NCBI GenBank assembly: GCA_910579275.1
Contig: CAJTTO010000005.1
Location: forward strand, 62,001 to 126,000
Reading direction: 5' to 3'
Source of the DNA: an uncultured Lachnospiraceae bacterium
Lineage (GTDB): Bacteria; Bacillota; Clostridia; Lachnospirales; Lachnospiraceae
Length of the DNA stretch: 64,000 nt
The translations under genes were made by a program, and so were the position numbers. Under the pieces are notes generated by a model. It had not been told where the DNA came from and ran no database searches. It worked only from the letters and a program-made list of their open reading frames with translations. Shown one piece after another: positions 17,297 to 27,073 of the stretch (the stretch's first letter is position 1; each line of letters starts with the position of its first letter).

Positions 17297-18520
17297 TCAC
17301 AATGTTTTTCTTTTATTCCCTTCCTTACCGCCGCTTCTCGTGTACGCATATCCCTCCCTCGGCGCAATTAACGGCGCAGGGCTTAAAGGGCCTTCCTTTT
17401 CCGGTTCCGCTTTTCCCGCCAGCAGCCCCTCGCAGAATCGGTAGAGACGGTCTGCCGCCTCCTGCGGATTCCACTCGCCCGCCATTGTCTGGTATGCGTT
17501 CGTACCAAGCCGTTTCCGCAGTGCGCCGTCCCTGCACAGCATCAGCACCTGCTCCCGAAATTCCCTAAAATTCCCGTTTTTGTATACCAGTCCGTTCTGT
17601 CCGTGTTTTATCAGAAACGGAACCGCCCCGATGCCATGGCCTGCGACAACCGCACAGGCGCTGTTCATGGACTCGTTCAGGACTGCCCCCCACCCCTCAA
17701 GATAATTGCTTGTGAACAGGAAAATATCCGATTCCTCCATAAAACGCCGCACATTCTGCGGCGGCTGGAATCCCTGAAACGTAACCTCCTGTTCCAGCCC
17801 ATACCGTGCCACAGCCGCTTTCAGCGGTTCTTCCAGCTCCCCGCCGCCTACCATATTCAGATGAAACGAAATCCCCTGCTGTTTCAGATACTTTGCCGCT
17901 TTTACGGCGTATTCCGGATGTTTGAGTTTTAGAAAACGCCCCGCCCACAAAAGCTGCACCTGCTGACTGCCGCCCTGGTCAAAATGCAGCTTGCGGAAAA
18001 ACAAGGTATCGAGGTTGTACGTATTGACTGCCGGAAAATAGCCCCACACAAATTTCTTGTTCGGATATGCATGCACAAGTTGAAAATCCGAAGCGACATA
18101 GGCGCCATGGCAGAGCAAGTAAACAGGCGCATCCGCATAGCGTGTGTGATCCTCATATTTTTTCTTCCTGCCGCGCAAAGAGACGGATTTCCACTGCCCC
18201 TCACGGTAAAGACGCTCGCTGGCACGTATCACAATTTTTCCCGCGTTCAGCCTTGGCTTAATGTAGCTCTCGTCCTCCACCCCGCCAAATACCACAATAT
18301 CACTGTCCAAGATGCGGCGCGCACACCGCTCGCACTCCTCATAGTATAATTTCAGATACGGAATCGATCGGACTTCGTTTCCCCATCCCATCTTTACCCT
18401 ATCCTCCTCCATCGGAGATGTCTGTATAAAGGCAAAATCCGCGCCAAGCTTTTGATACAGCGCATCTGCCATCGGTATCTGGTGATGATTGATATAATTC
18501 GATACGATTGTAAGTTTCAT
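17297..18520 (-). CDS. Glycosyltransferase family 4 (GT-B)
   Basis: 407 residues. N-terminal domain begins LTIVSNYINHHQIPMADAL; the C-terminal domain has LWAGRFLKLKHPEYAVKAAKYL, then the nucleotide-sugar site FTSNYLEGWGAVLNESMNSACAVVAGHGIGAVPFL with the E-x7-E pattern. A long C-terminal tail (about residues 375-407) is basic and rich in Gly and Pro. The ATG at 18520 is preferred to the GTG two codons upstream, which would be only 3 bases from GGAG. Substrate unknown. Confidence 0.87.
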   Translation of the reverse strand: MKLTIVSNYINHHQIPMADALYQKLGADFAFIQTSPMEEDRVKMGWGNEVRSIPYLKLYYEECERCARRILDSDIVVFGGVEDESYIKPRLNAGKIVIRASERLYREGQWKSVSLRGRKKKYEDHTRYADAPVYLLCHGAYVASDFQLVHAYPNKKFVWGYFPAVNTYNLDTLFFRKLHFDQGGSQQVQLLWAGRFLKLKHPEYAVKAAKYLKQQGISFHLNMVGGGELEEPLKAAVARYGLEQEVTFQGFQPPQNVRRFMEESDIFLFTSNYLEGWGAVLNESMNSACAVVAGHGIGAVPFLIKHGQNGLVYKNGNFREFREQVLMLCRDGALRKRLGTNAYQTMAGEWNPQEAADRLYRFCEGLLAGKAEPEKEGPLSPAPLIAPREGYAYTRSGGKEGNKRKTL

Positions 18521-18573
18521 AATCACTGGCTCCTACAATAAAAACGGCGGTATTCACGACGCGGTCACGCATG

Positions 18574-19887
18574 TCAGCGACAAATACTTTTGCCATTGAC
18601 AATCGCGCGGTAAATATCCAAAAGTCTCCTGTAATTTGTGTCCGGATCATGTGTCCGCAGCGCATGGGCTTTTGCGTTGGACGACAGCAGTACCGCAAGC
18701 TTATCATCCTCAAAAATGCGCAGGATCGAATCCTTCAGTCGTTTTGGCTTATCCTTGGGATAGAGGATGCCGTCCCTGCCGTCGTCGACAAGATTGTGCA
18801 CACCTCCCACATCGGCAGACACGACGGGAACTCCCAGAAGCATTGCCTCGCCAACGGAATTGGGAGAGTTCTCGATCGCGGACGGACATAAAAATACATG
18901 TGTTTTCAAAAAGCGGGCGCACATTCTGTCCGACTGCAGACGGCCGACAAATCTTACATGATCCTGCAGTTTATTCTTTTTAATCTGGCTCAGAAGAAAT
19001 TTGCCGTACCCCGAAATCTTGATTTTATCCTTTATGCTGTCGTTTGCGGTAATCACATCCCCCGCAACGTAAACGACCGTCTCCTCGAACTCCTCAATAA
19101 TTTCCGGAAGAATGTCAATGACATAGTGCAGTCCCTTAATCGGATAATTTCCCTGACTCAAAAACAGGGAATACCGCTCAATCCGGTCGATACTCCATGT
19201 GTCATGATAAAAGTCAGAGCGCAGCGTCTCATTCATAAAATGGTACTTTGCATTGGGTGCAAATTTCTTTGTCATTTCCCTGTCAAAATCCGTCCTTCCT
19301 GTGACATGTCCCACCAATGCCAGCGCCTCCTTCTCGTATTCACCGCGCTTTGCGAACTTCGCCTGCTGGTCGAACAATCCGTCTTTCTTCAGAATATCGC
19401 GGAACGTCTTTTTTTTCTGCACAGAGTATGGCAAGTCCGCCATATACACTTCCGCAATGGCGCTGCAGAGTCCCTGTATTCCAATCAGTGTCCGCTCCGG
19501 ATGGTCAAATGCCTTGACGCAGGCAAGCGTATGTGGATATTCCGTGCCGAAGATATGGACAAGATCCGGCTCAAAATCCCTGATTATGGCACCCAGACTC
19601 TCCTCGAGTCCCGCATCATAATTCTCGGGGTGAAGCGTATCTTCCCTGAAAATGTAATATTCTATGCCCTGTGCCTTATTCTTCACAAACAGCGAAGTGT
19701 CCCCTTTTACCATATTCAGATTCTCCGATGCCGGAAAACAGATGGCAAGCGTGATATCATTTCTTTCCTGATTGACCATGAGCTTGCTGGCAAGGCCGGA
19801 AAGCCACCCTTCCTTCACAACGATTTTCTGTCCCAGACTCTTTGCGATAAACGGTAGCATAATATTACATAACCACAAAACTCTCAT
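18574..19887 (-). CDS. Glycosyltransferase family 4 (GT-B)
   Basis: 437 residues starting MRVLWLCNIMLPFIAKSL. Middle: SQGNYPIKGLHYVIDILPEI marks the start of the C-terminal domain, and CPSAIENSPNSVGEAMLLGVPVVSADVGGVHNLVDDGRDG is the donor-binding region. The frame continues upstream for 89 more codons, but those overlap the preceding gene and lack a start signal; GGGGGAT precedes the ATG at 19887 by about 7 bases. One of the assembly glycosyltransferases of the locus; substrate unknown. Confidence 0.87.
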   Translation of the reverse strand: MRVLWLCNIMLPFIAKSLGQKIVVKEGWLSGLASKLMVNQERNDITLAICFPASENLNMVKGDTSLFVKNKAQGIEYYIFREDTLHPENYDAGLEESLGAIIRDFEPDLVHIFGTEYPHTLACVKAFDHPERTLIGIQGLCSAIAEVYMADLPYSVQKKKTFRDILKKDGLFDQQAKFAKRGEYEKEALALVGHVTGRTDFDREMTKKFAPNAKYHFMNETLRSDFYHDTWSIDRIERYSLFLSQGNYPIKGLHYVIDILPEIIEEFEETVVYVAGDVITANDSIKDKIKISGYGKFLLSQIKKNKLQDHVRFVGRLQSDRMCARFLKTHVFLCPSAIENSPNSVGEAMLLGVPVVSADVGGVHNLVDDGRDGILYPKDKPKRLKDSILRIFEDDKLAVLLSSNAKAHALRTHDPDTNYRRLLDIYRAIVNGKSICR

Positions 19888-19967
19888 ACAGTATCCCCCA
19901 TTCTTACCAAAATCCGCAAATCTATGCTTGCGCCTAAATTTGCACCGCGAAGTATTTCCTGCTGCTG

Positions 19968-20798
19968 TCAGCATCCCCCTGTTTTTTTGTAAATAGCTGT
20001 CTTTATCCTGTTGTATGCCGCCGACAGATGCCTGCTGTCCGCTATGGCGCTCCGAAGCGGCGCCAGTGTCAGCAGCATTATCAGGCGGTATTTGTCCGCC
20101 TTTCTCCTGCCCATGTACCGAATGACAATCTCGCGGTGCTGGCGGGCGGAACACTTCCGGTTCTCTTTCGTCTCCGAGTAGCCGCCGCCCTCATATACCG
20201 CAATAATTACAGGAATGTAATACATTGGTGCTTTTCTTTCATAATAGCACCACAGAAAATGTTCGTAATCCGCCCGCACATGATACGCCGGCAGATATGC
20301 CCTTGTCTCAAACAATGACCGATGGTATATGCAGGTCTGGTGGCAGGGCACATTTCTATAACATGTGAAATCATTTATTTCAGGTGCCGCATACACAACG
20401 GATTGAAGCGCTTTATGGTATAGGTTCCCATAAATAACACCCACATTTTTATTATCGCTGCGCAGGCGTTCTATCTCATCCGTTATTTTACGCAAAACAG
20501 TCTCGTCATAAAAGCTGTCACCTGTATTTAAAAACAGGTAATATTCTCCCTGCGCCAGTCTTACCGCCTGATTCATCGCATCATAAATCCCCGTGTCCTT
20601 TTGGATATACACATGAATCCTCTCGTCATCGCATTCCTTCAGGAGTGCTTCCACAGAACCATCCGAAGATCCCCCGTCCTTGACAATGACCTCAAAATTC
20701 TTATATGTCTGATTCAATATACTTTCTATTGTATCACGAAGCCTTGGTCCGGAATTGAGACAGACTACAATAATACTATATATAATATGCTGCCGCAT
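19968..20798 (-). CDS. Glycosyltransferase family 2
   Basis: 276 residues, GT-A fold close to WcaA/colanic-acid-type enzymes: SIIVVCLNSGPRLRDTIESILNQTY, VKDGGSSDGSVEALL, KDTGIYDAMNQAVRLAQGEYYLFLNTGDSF, then VPCHQTCIYHRSLF. The TGD block replaces the usual DxD. The C-terminus is basic. AGGGGG precedes the ATG. It lies between the EpsG-like polymerase and a GT4 enzyme. Confidence 0.87.
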   Translation of the reverse strand: MRQHIIYSIIVVCLNSGPRLRDTIESILNQTYKNFEVIVKDGGSSDGSVEALLKECDDERIHVYIQKDTGIYDAMNQAVRLAQGEYYLFLNTGDSFYDETVLRKITDEIERLRSDNKNVGVIYGNLYHKALQSVVYAAPEINDFTCYRNVPCHQTCIYHRSLFETRAYLPAYHVRADYEHFLWCYYERKAPMYYIPVIIAVYEGGGYSETKENRKCSARQHREIVIRYMGRRKADKYRLIMLLTLAPLRSAIADSRHLSAAYNRIKTAIYKKTGGC

Positions 20799-20848
20799 AA
20801 GCTTTGCCCCCTTCCAATTGTTCCCTTTCCGTCAAACACGCTTCGGAA

Positions 20849-21994
20849 TTACTTATAGGTGTATCGCTGTGATTCAAAAAGCCAGCTTTTGTAGGGCAGC
20901 AGTCCAACCCCGTCCCGATGTGCCTGCAGCAGGAACACCAGAAAATGAATGACGCACACACCAAAGACCACTCCCGTCACCCTTTTGCGTACCCGACTGT
21001 CTTCAATGTTTTTTATTATCAGCGGAATCATGAACAGCTGCGAAACGCCGAGATAATACGCGATACGTGTCACAACCGGAAGAAACGAATAAAACGTACT
21101 TGCCACAAATGCCAGCAGATTGAGCTGTCCGTAAAACCGAAGCTCCCGATACCAGTCCTTCTCCCGAATCGCCCCTCCTGTATATATGACAAACCAAAGA
21201 TACAATCCAAGCACGGCAAGGATGCGCAATACACTCCCCCAGCTGACGCCGCCCTCTAGATAGACTGTATTTTTATAGGACGGATACAAGACCAGCGCAA
21301 GCTTCAAAATAAATCCTTTTCCCAGAAAGCAGGCTGCGCTTGCAAGCAGCCCTGCAAGGATATGCCACCTTTTCCACGCGAATGTACAAATCCAGTACAC
21401 CGGAAGAACCAGCAGAACGGACTTGTGAAACAGCGCCGCCGCCAAGATCCAGAAAGCAAAGGAAATGTAATCCCTGTCCAGCACATATTTCATGGAATAA
21501 AGCGCGATTGCCAGTGCAAGATAATACCTGACAGTATTAAAAGTCTGAAAATAAAGCCCAAAAGTCATAAACAGGAAAAAGGTCTGTGAAAAATCCGCAC
21601 TCTGGCGCACAAACGCCTTTAGGAAAAAAAGGATCGTCACAAAGGCAAACACGGCAAATACCAGCTCATAGTACTCCCCGCCAGCCAGCCAGTACAGCAC
21701 ACGCACCAGCCAGTTAAAACCGGCCTCCGTTACCACATAGCCTCCCACATTAGCCTCGTGGGCAGTCTGTGTGTACTGCCTGTAATCATTGCCAATGTCA
21801 AAGCGAATCGCCGCCATGAAAAACAGTATCACAAAAATTCCTGTAATATACAGCCTGTTCTGAAAACTTTTCCTAGTCCGTTCCCCGCCATTCCACAAGG
21901 CTTCTTCTAGGGAAGGCAGCTGTACCCGCGATGCCATCACACAGGTCACTGCCGCGATAAATGCATATAACAATACGGAACCGAATCTGCCCAC
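20849..21994 (-). CDS. EpsG-family polysaccharide polymerase
   Basis: 381 residues with about ten membrane segments. The family mark is the acidic-tyrosine block FDIGNDYRQYTQTAHEA in the first large loop, followed by EAGFNWLVRVLYWL. EpsG/Wzy-like proteins polymerise undecaprenyl-linked repeat units outside the membrane. The start is a GTG with GGAGG 8 bases upstream. Together with the Wzz-like protein and the polyprenyl sugar transferase it indicates a Wzy-type assembly route. Confidence 0.85.
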   Translation of the reverse strand: MGRFGSVLLYAFIAAVTCVMASRVQLPSLEEALWNGGERTRKSFQNRLYITGIFVILFFMAAIRFDIGNDYRQYTQTAHEANVGGYVVTEAGFNWLVRVLYWLAGGEYYELVFAVFAFVTILFFLKAFVRQSADFSQTFFLFMTFGLYFQTFNTVRYYLALAIALYSMKYVLDRDYISFAFWILAAALFHKSVLLVLPVYWICTFAWKRWHILAGLLASAACFLGKGFILKLALVLYPSYKNTVYLEGGVSWGSVLRILAVLGLYLWFVIYTGGAIREKDWYRELRFYGQLNLLAFVASTFYSFLPVVTRIAYYLGVSQLFMIPLIIKNIEDSRVRKRVTGVVFGVCVIHFLVFLLQAHRDGVGLLPYKSWLFESQRYTYK

Positions 21995-22010
21995 AGCATC
22001 AGCCTCCTTC

Positions 22011-22793
22011 TCACAGCCCTCTCACGGACCTGATTCCCTTTCGCATCAGCGCCAGTGCATTTTTCTTGGGAATTTCCACACACATCACGTTCGCGTGTGC
22101 CATGATGAAACGCACTGCCATCAAATATGCAAGCCTGCCATACAGAAAATGGTAGAGCACACCCCTGTCTATAAAAAATTTGTCCGTATATCCGCGAAAC
22201 CATGTGGACTCGCGCTCCTGCTCCGCACCGATTTCTACAGGAACCGCATACACCGACAGTCCGTAGCGCAGGCAGTCCTTCAAAAACAGGCTGTCTTCGC
22301 CGTTGCTGTACTTCGCTCCCCCTCCGAACAACAGGGAAAATGTGACGTGTGCCGCATGAAGCTTCTCACGCCGCACCGCAAAAGAATACGTAGGGTATCG
22401 ACCTGCATTCCAGATATGCACTCTGTGATATGCCTTCGTGTAATAAGTAGCCCTCGACTCCCCCACACGTACATTGAACAGAAGAAAATCCGCCTCGGGA
22501 TGCGCCGCGAACGCATCGAGAATGCGCGCCTCATATCCCTTGTCATATTGGATGTCCTCATCGGAAAACAGCACGATGTCTCCCTCCGCCCGCAAAAGCG
22601 CATTGTTTCTGCTCAGCCCGACGCCCTTTTCCCGAAACGAAAAACACTGTACCCGCCTTCCGTTGTGCGTGTACTCCTCGTACCCGAAATGGTCTGTCTG
22701 GTTTATAATCAATGCATCGCTTTCCAGATGCATCCGCTCTGCCAGTGTCGCGACTTCCTGATTGACGGCAGACACCAAAACCTGCAGTCTCAT
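22011..22793 (-). CDS. Glycosyltransferase, GT-A/family 2-like
   Basis: 260 residues. MRLQVLVSAVNQEVATLAERM, then FSFREKGVGLSRNNALLRAEGDIVLFSDEDIQYDKGY, which carries the acidic metal site (DED), and FGGGAKYSNGEDSLFLKDCL near the C-terminal half. It lacks the usual VDDgS block of family 2. GGAGGG precedes the ATG. Lies between the Wzz-like and polymerase genes; donor unknown. Confidence 0.8.
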   Translation of the reverse strand: MRLQVLVSAVNQEVATLAERMHLESDALIINQTDHFGYEEYTHNGRRVQCFSFREKGVGLSRNNALLRAEGDIVLFSDEDIQYDKGYEARILDAFAAHPEADFLLFNVRVGESRATYYTKAYHRVHIWNAGRYPTYSFAVRREKLHAAHVTFSLLFGGGAKYSNGEDSLFLKDCLRYGLSVYAVPVEIGAEQERESTWFRGYTDKFFIDRGVLYHFLYGRLAYLMAVRFIMAHANVMCVEIPKKNALALMRKGIRSVRGL

Positions 22794-22808
22794 GCAAACA
22801 CCCTCCCT

Positions 22809-23882
22809 CTACTTCCGGCCATAATATATTTTTGACCAGTTCCTGTCCACTTTTATCAGTACCGCAGCCACAAGCTCTCCGCCCTGCAGCCTCGCGTAAT
22901 TTATTTCATCCGTTATTTTTTCCCGATACGGCACTCCAAATGGAATAACAGCTATTATCGCAGTCCCTGCGATGTCCTCCCCTGCACAGTCTGTATCAAA
23001 TGTTCCTAATCGCACCGATGGTTTCAGACCGCACTCGTTGACATCCCTTAGAAATGCCTCTGCCTCCATTCCGTCCGATGCGTCCATCAGCATCAGGCGG
23101 TCATACTTATCGGACAACATCTTTAAGCTTTGTTCCAGCATCTTTTGCTGTCTTTGCATAAAAATATCATATGATTTTTTTCTGCTGCCCGATGCAAAAG
23201 TCAGTCCGCAGACCGGCACGCCCAGACTTTTCATAACATCACACTTGGTATAGAATTCAGAACCGATACTCACCCGAAGCGCAGTCACAAATATCCCAAT
23301 CCCCACAAAGACAGCTGCCCCCAGAAAAGCAGCCCGCCATGCAAAGTACTGTACCCGCTCCTGTATGATTTCCAAATCCTCTATCTTGTCAATTGCGGAA
23401 AATGCGTCCTCAAAATTCCCATATTCCTCCAGCGCCGTTCCGACGGCATTTTTGACTGCCGCAACCGTTTCCGGCTCCTGTCCCCGTACTGTAATGGTCA
23501 AAAAGCGCACGTCCGATAAAATATCAGCCGTTATCATACTTTTCACCTGATTCTTGTCATACCCGTTTCCCAGCAGTTCCATCGTCCTGCCCATAATCGG
23601 TTCTGTGGTAATGACGTCATTCCATGTAAAATCATTGTAATAATCCCTTGCCTCATAGCGCCCTTCGGCAAATGAAATATAATATTCCGTCTCGGATATA
23701 TAGGCCGCCTCCCGCGCTTCTGCAAGGGCTATAAGCAAATGAAGACCGCTGCCCAAAACGGCACCGGCCACTGCCAGCAGAAACAATACCGGCAGTCTTG
23801 TCAGATATGTTGCAAGCACTGCCTTACTGTCAATGCCCTGCTGCATCCATTTCTCCACTTCCACTTTTTTTTCTTTATCCAT
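22809..23882 (-). CDS. Wzz-like chain-length/export modulator with degenerate kinase-like tail
   Basis: 357 residues. Two membrane segments (about 35-55 and 185-205) enclose an extracytoplasmic Wzz-type region (ISETEYYISFAEGRYEA through VAAVKNAVGTALEEY). After the second segment the last 130 residues read LMLMDASDGMEAEAFLRDV and end IKVDRNWSKIYYGRK, which resembles the BY-kinase fold but has no Walker A lysine. It may regulate chain length without being a kinase. The ATG at 23882 overlaps the end of the sugar transferase gene by 8 bases, so translation is probably coupled. Confidence 0.75.
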   Translation of the reverse strand: MDKEKKVEVEKWMQQGIDSKAVLATYLTRLPVLFLLAVAGAVLGSGLHLLIALAEAREAAYISETEYYISFAEGRYEARDYYNDFTWNDVITTEPIMGRTMELLGNGYDKNQVKSMITADILSDVRFLTITVRGQEPETVAAVKNAVGTALEEYGNFEDAFSAIDKIEDLEIIQERVQYFAWRAAFLGAAVFVGIGIFVTALRVSIGSEFYTKCDVMKSLGVPVCGLTFASGSRKKSYDIFMQRQQKMLEQSLKMLSDKYDRLMLMDASDGMEAEAFLRDVNECGLKPSVRLGTFDTDCAGEDIAGTAIIAVIPFGVPYREKITDEINYARLQGGELVAAVLIKVDRNWSKIYYGRK

Positions 23883-25275
23883 GGCTCCCCTTTTCATCCT
23901 CTTTCGCTTTGATTGCGGTTGTCTGATTCTCGTCCACACCCTCCGTACTTTCAGACTGGAACAGGATTTTCAGTGTCAGAAGCATCAGCTTGAGATCAAG
24001 CCACACACTGTAATTTTCAATATAAAATAAGTCTAGTTTCAGTTTGTCATAGGGCGTCGTATTGTACTTTCCATAGACCTGCGCGTATCCGGCAAGCCCT
24101 GCCTTTACTTTCGTCCGAAACGTAAACTCCGGCATCTCCTCCTGATACTGCCTGATAATCTCAGGACGTTCGGGTCTTGGTCCTATGAATGACATCTCTC
24201 CGTTTATTATGTTAAAAAGCTGCGGCAGTTCATCAATGCGCACCTTTCTGATAAACTTGCCAATCGGCGTGATGCGGCTGTCATTTTTTGCGGCAAGCCT
24301 TGCAACGCCGTCCTTCTCCGCATCTGTCCGCATACTTCGAAATTTCAGTATTTTAAATTCCCGCATATCGCGCGTACAGCGAACCTGCTTGTACAGCACC
24401 GGCCCCCCATCGTAAAGCTTTATCACAATCGCCGTAACCAGCATAAACGGTGATGTGACAACCATGAGCACCAGCGCGCAGACCAAATCTATCAGACGCT
24501 TGACACAGCGCTGCTCGATCGTCATCGCATACTCCCTTGTGAGCAGAATCGGCGTGTCAAACAAATGAAGCTGGTCGGATCCTTTTATCATGATGTCCGG
24601 AATCTTCGGCATCATATAGATGCGGATTCCCCTGCTGTAACAGAACTTCATCAGCTTGTTTCTAAGCGCCGTGTCAATATCCCACAGGACAACGCCGTCA
24701 TAGCAAGTCAAAATTTCCGTTTCCAGTGCCTGCTGTCCCGCACTCTCATACACGCACTTGGTAATATTGTATTTGTCCCTGCGGGTCTCAAACTTTTTCA
24801 GGATATCCGCTGTCGGCCTGTCCCCACTGATAAACAACAGTTTTTTGGGCGGAAAGAAACGCTGGTACAGCTTGTGGCTGACAAGCGTCCATCCGGCTGA
24901 CACGACAATCTGCCCAAGCATCATCAGCAGAAGCGGATAGGCAGTGACAAGCTTCAATGACAAAAGCGATATCTGAAAATACGATACTACATTCGTACAT
25001 ATGAGGGAAATCACCTGTGAAAAAAATACATCCATCGGCTTTAGATACCCCACCTTCAAGCCGCCGTAAGTCGCCGTAAAAAATAAAAGCAGTATAAAAT
25101 AAACAGCTGCCAAAAGCCAGAAACCCTTTCTGTGAAAGCTCCTCCACATGCTGCTCTGCATGATATCATTATATACCCTATGCCAGACATAGATGTACAG
25201 AACCGTCTGAAAAACAAGTCCTATCAGCGACATCTGTAATATTATCGTTCTTTTTGCTGCCTCTAAGCGTCCCAC
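23875..25275 (-). CDS. Polyprenyl-phosphate sugar-1-phosphate transferase
   Basis: 466 residues. Four or five N-terminal membrane segments and a CoA-binding-like central region (LLFISGDRPTADILKKF) precede the catalytic bacterial sugar transferase domain: KRLIDLVCALVLMVVTSPFM, YKQVRCTRDMREFKILKFRSM, RKVRIDELPQLFNIINGEMSFIGPRPERPE and VKAGLAGYAQVYGKYNT. This family (WbaP, CpsE) loads the first sugar phosphate onto undecaprenyl phosphate. Start is GTG with GGAGG 7 bases upstream. Confidence 0.92.
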   Translation of the reverse strand: MGRLEAAKRTIILQMSLIGLVFQTVLYIYVWHRVYNDIMQSSMWRSFHRKGFWLLAAVYFILLLFFTATYGGLKVGYLKPMDVFFSQVISLICTNVVSYFQISLLSLKLVTAYPLLLMMLGQIVVSAGWTLVSHKLYQRFFPPKKLLFISGDRPTADILKKFETRRDKYNITKCVYESAGQQALETEILTCYDGVVLWDIDTALRNKLMKFCYSRGIRIYMMPKIPDIMIKGSDQLHLFDTPILLTREYAMTIEQRCVKRLIDLVCALVLMVVTSPFMLVTAIVIKLYDGGPVLYKQVRCTRDMREFKILKFRSMRTDAEKDGVARLAAKNDSRITPIGKFIRKVRIDELPQLFNIINGEMSFIGPRPERPEIIRQYQEEMPEFTFRTKVKAGLAGYAQVYGKYNTTPYDKLKLDLFYIENYSVWLDLKLMLLTLKILFQSESTEGVDENQTTAIKAKEDEKGSHG

Positions 25276-25308
25276 TGTCCAGCCTCCATTAACTCTATAC
25301 TGCGCAAA

Positions 25309-26103
25309 TCACAGCCGCCGAAAAAGCGCCCGAAAAGCCCAGAAGAACATACAGTACACACTGCCCGCGGCGGAAAGCTTCTCCTGCCTGCGGTACAGGT
25401 TCCAAATTCTTTTGATTGCAGTCAGTTTATTTGACGACAATGTGTTTGCACTTCTTCTATATTTCACCAGATTTTTATCCAGCCCATATGCTGCGCCATG
25501 TCTTTTCAGAATCTGCCACCATGTCGCCGTGTCCTCGCTGGCAATGCATGGCATTCGTATGTCTGCATCCGGTATTATCAATCTGTCTATCATCACGGTG
25601 GACGTGAAGATTGTCGTGTTTTTCAGTGCCTGTCTGTAGGAAATCCGTTCCGGCACATGCACGATTTTCCCAAGCCCCGCCCCTGTTTCGTCCGCAAACT
25701 CATATCCAGTAAACACAAATCCTGCCTTGGGATTCTCCTTCTGCTGAATATGATTCAAGTACGCAAGCTCTGCTTCAAGCTTATCCGGCATCCATATATC
25801 ATCCGCGTCCAAAAAACATATGTACTGCCCGCAAGCCTCCTCTATACCACGATTCCGCGCCCGCGCAGCGCCGCCGTTTTCTTTCTGTGTGACAAGACGA
25901 ATCCGCCCGTCTTTCCCTGTCTGCTCACTTATAAGCTCCCTGCTGTTGTCTGTAGAACAGTCGTCCACCAGCAAAAGCTCCCACTTCCGGTACGTCTGTG
26001 ATTGCACATGGCGGATTGTCTCACCGATAAACTGTCCTGCATTGTAAACCGGAACTACAATACTCACAAGTCCGTTCTCTATCTTCCTATCCTTTACCGA
26101 CAT
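25309..26103 (-). CDS. Glycosyltransferase family 2
   Basis: 264 residues: VSIVVPVYNAGQFIGETI, LLLVDDCSTDNSRELI, GGAARARNRGIEEACGQYICFLDADDIW with a clear DxD site. A hydrophobic C-terminus (VYCMFFWAFRALFRRL) suggests membrane contact. Its stop is 33 bases before the sugar transferase start and it begins 2 bases after the preceding gene stop, so the genes are one transcript. Confidence 0.88.
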   Translation of the reverse strand: MSVKDRKIENGLVSIVVPVYNAGQFIGETIRHVQSQTYRKWELLLVDDCSTDNSRELISEQTGKDGRIRLVTQKENGGAARARNRGIEEACGQYICFLDADDIWMPDKLEAELAYLNHIQQKENPKAGFVFTGYEFADETGAGLGKIVHVPERISYRQALKNTTIFTSTVMIDRLIIPDADIRMPCIASEDTATWWQILKRHGAAYGLDKNLVKYRRSANTLSSNKLTAIKRIWNLYRRQEKLSAAGSVYCMFFWAFRALFRRL

Positions 26104-26105
26104 GC

Positions 26106-27047
26106 TTAAAATTCTTCCTTAACAAGATATTTGGGTCTGTCCTTCACTTCCATGTACATTTTGCTCATATACTGCCCCATAATGCCAAGACATAACAGCT
26201 GAACGCCTCCAATCAGGGAAATAATGCACATCATGGACGGCCACCCCGCAACGGGATCCCCGTACAGCAGCGCCCTGACAAAAATGAAAATCATAAACAC
26301 AAATGCAGTAAAACAGAACAGGATGCCGAATACGGATGCGATGGACAGCGGTGCTGTCGAGAAAGCCATAATCCCGTCCAGCGAATACAAAAACAGCTTC
26401 CAGAAAGACCACTTCGTCTCCCCCGCGGCACGCTGTACGTTCTGATACTCAATCCACTTGGTTTTGTATCCGACCCATCCGAAAATTCCTTTTGAAAAAC
26501 GGTTGTATTCTTTCATTGCCAAAATGGAGTCCGTCACCTGCCTTGTCATCATCCTGTAATCCCTTGCCCCGTCAACGATCTCCGTCTTTGATATTTTCCG
26601 CATCAATCCGTAAAACCTTCTGGCAAAAAAGGAGCGTATGGGCGGTTCCCCTTTTCGGTCAACACGCCTAGTGGCTACAGAATCATATCCTTGCTCGATA
26701 TATCCGTACATTTCCGGCAAAATGGACGGCGGATCCTGCAAATCGGCATCCATAAGCACGGTAACATCACCCACTGCCTTCTCAAGCCCTGCTATAATCG
26801 CCGACTCTTTCCCAAAATTACGCGAAAAGGATACCAGATGTATTCTTTCATCATGCTCCCTGAGTGCCTTCACAGCGTTGACCGTGCCATCCTTTGAGCC
26901 GTCATCCACAAAGATAAACTCAAAATCCACATCCCTGTCATGAAAAAAAGCTTCCTGCTTCACCGTTTCCGCGTAAAAAAGCGGCACGCTCTCCTCCTCA
27001 TTATAGCAAGGCACAATAATGCTCAACGTCTTTGCATATGTTTTCAA
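26106..27047 (-). CDS. Polyprenyl-phosphate glycosyltransferase (DPM1/GtrB-like)
   Basis: 313 residues. Catalytic GT-A part: LSIIVPCYNEEESVPLFY, FIFVDDGSKDGTVNAV, FSRNFGKESAIIAGLEKAVGDVTVLMDADLQDPP. Two C-terminal membrane helices (about 225-250 and 265-290) are typical of GtrB/ArnC-type enzymes, which charge undecaprenyl phosphate with a single sugar for transfer outside the membrane. The TTG at 27047 is proposed as start (GGAGG 8 bases upstream); the TTG at 27062 overlaps that ribosome binding site. Confidence 0.85.
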   Translation of the reverse strand: MKTYAKTLSIIVPCYNEEESVPLFYAETVKQEAFFHDRDVDFEFIFVDDGSKDGTVNAVKALREHDERIHLVSFSRNFGKESAIIAGLEKAVGDVTVLMDADLQDPPSILPEMYGYIEQGYDSVATRRVDRKGEPPIRSFFARRFYGLMRKISKTEIVDGARDYRMMTRQVTDSILAMKEYNRFSKGIFGWVGYKTKWIEYQNVQRAAGETKWSFWKLFLYSLDGIMAFSTAPLSIASVFGILFCFTAFVFMIFIFVRALLYGDPVAGWPSMMCIISLIGGVQLLCLGIMGQYMSKMYMEVKDRPKYLVKEEF

Positions 27048-27073
27048 ACAAATATCCTCCAATTAGTAACTGC

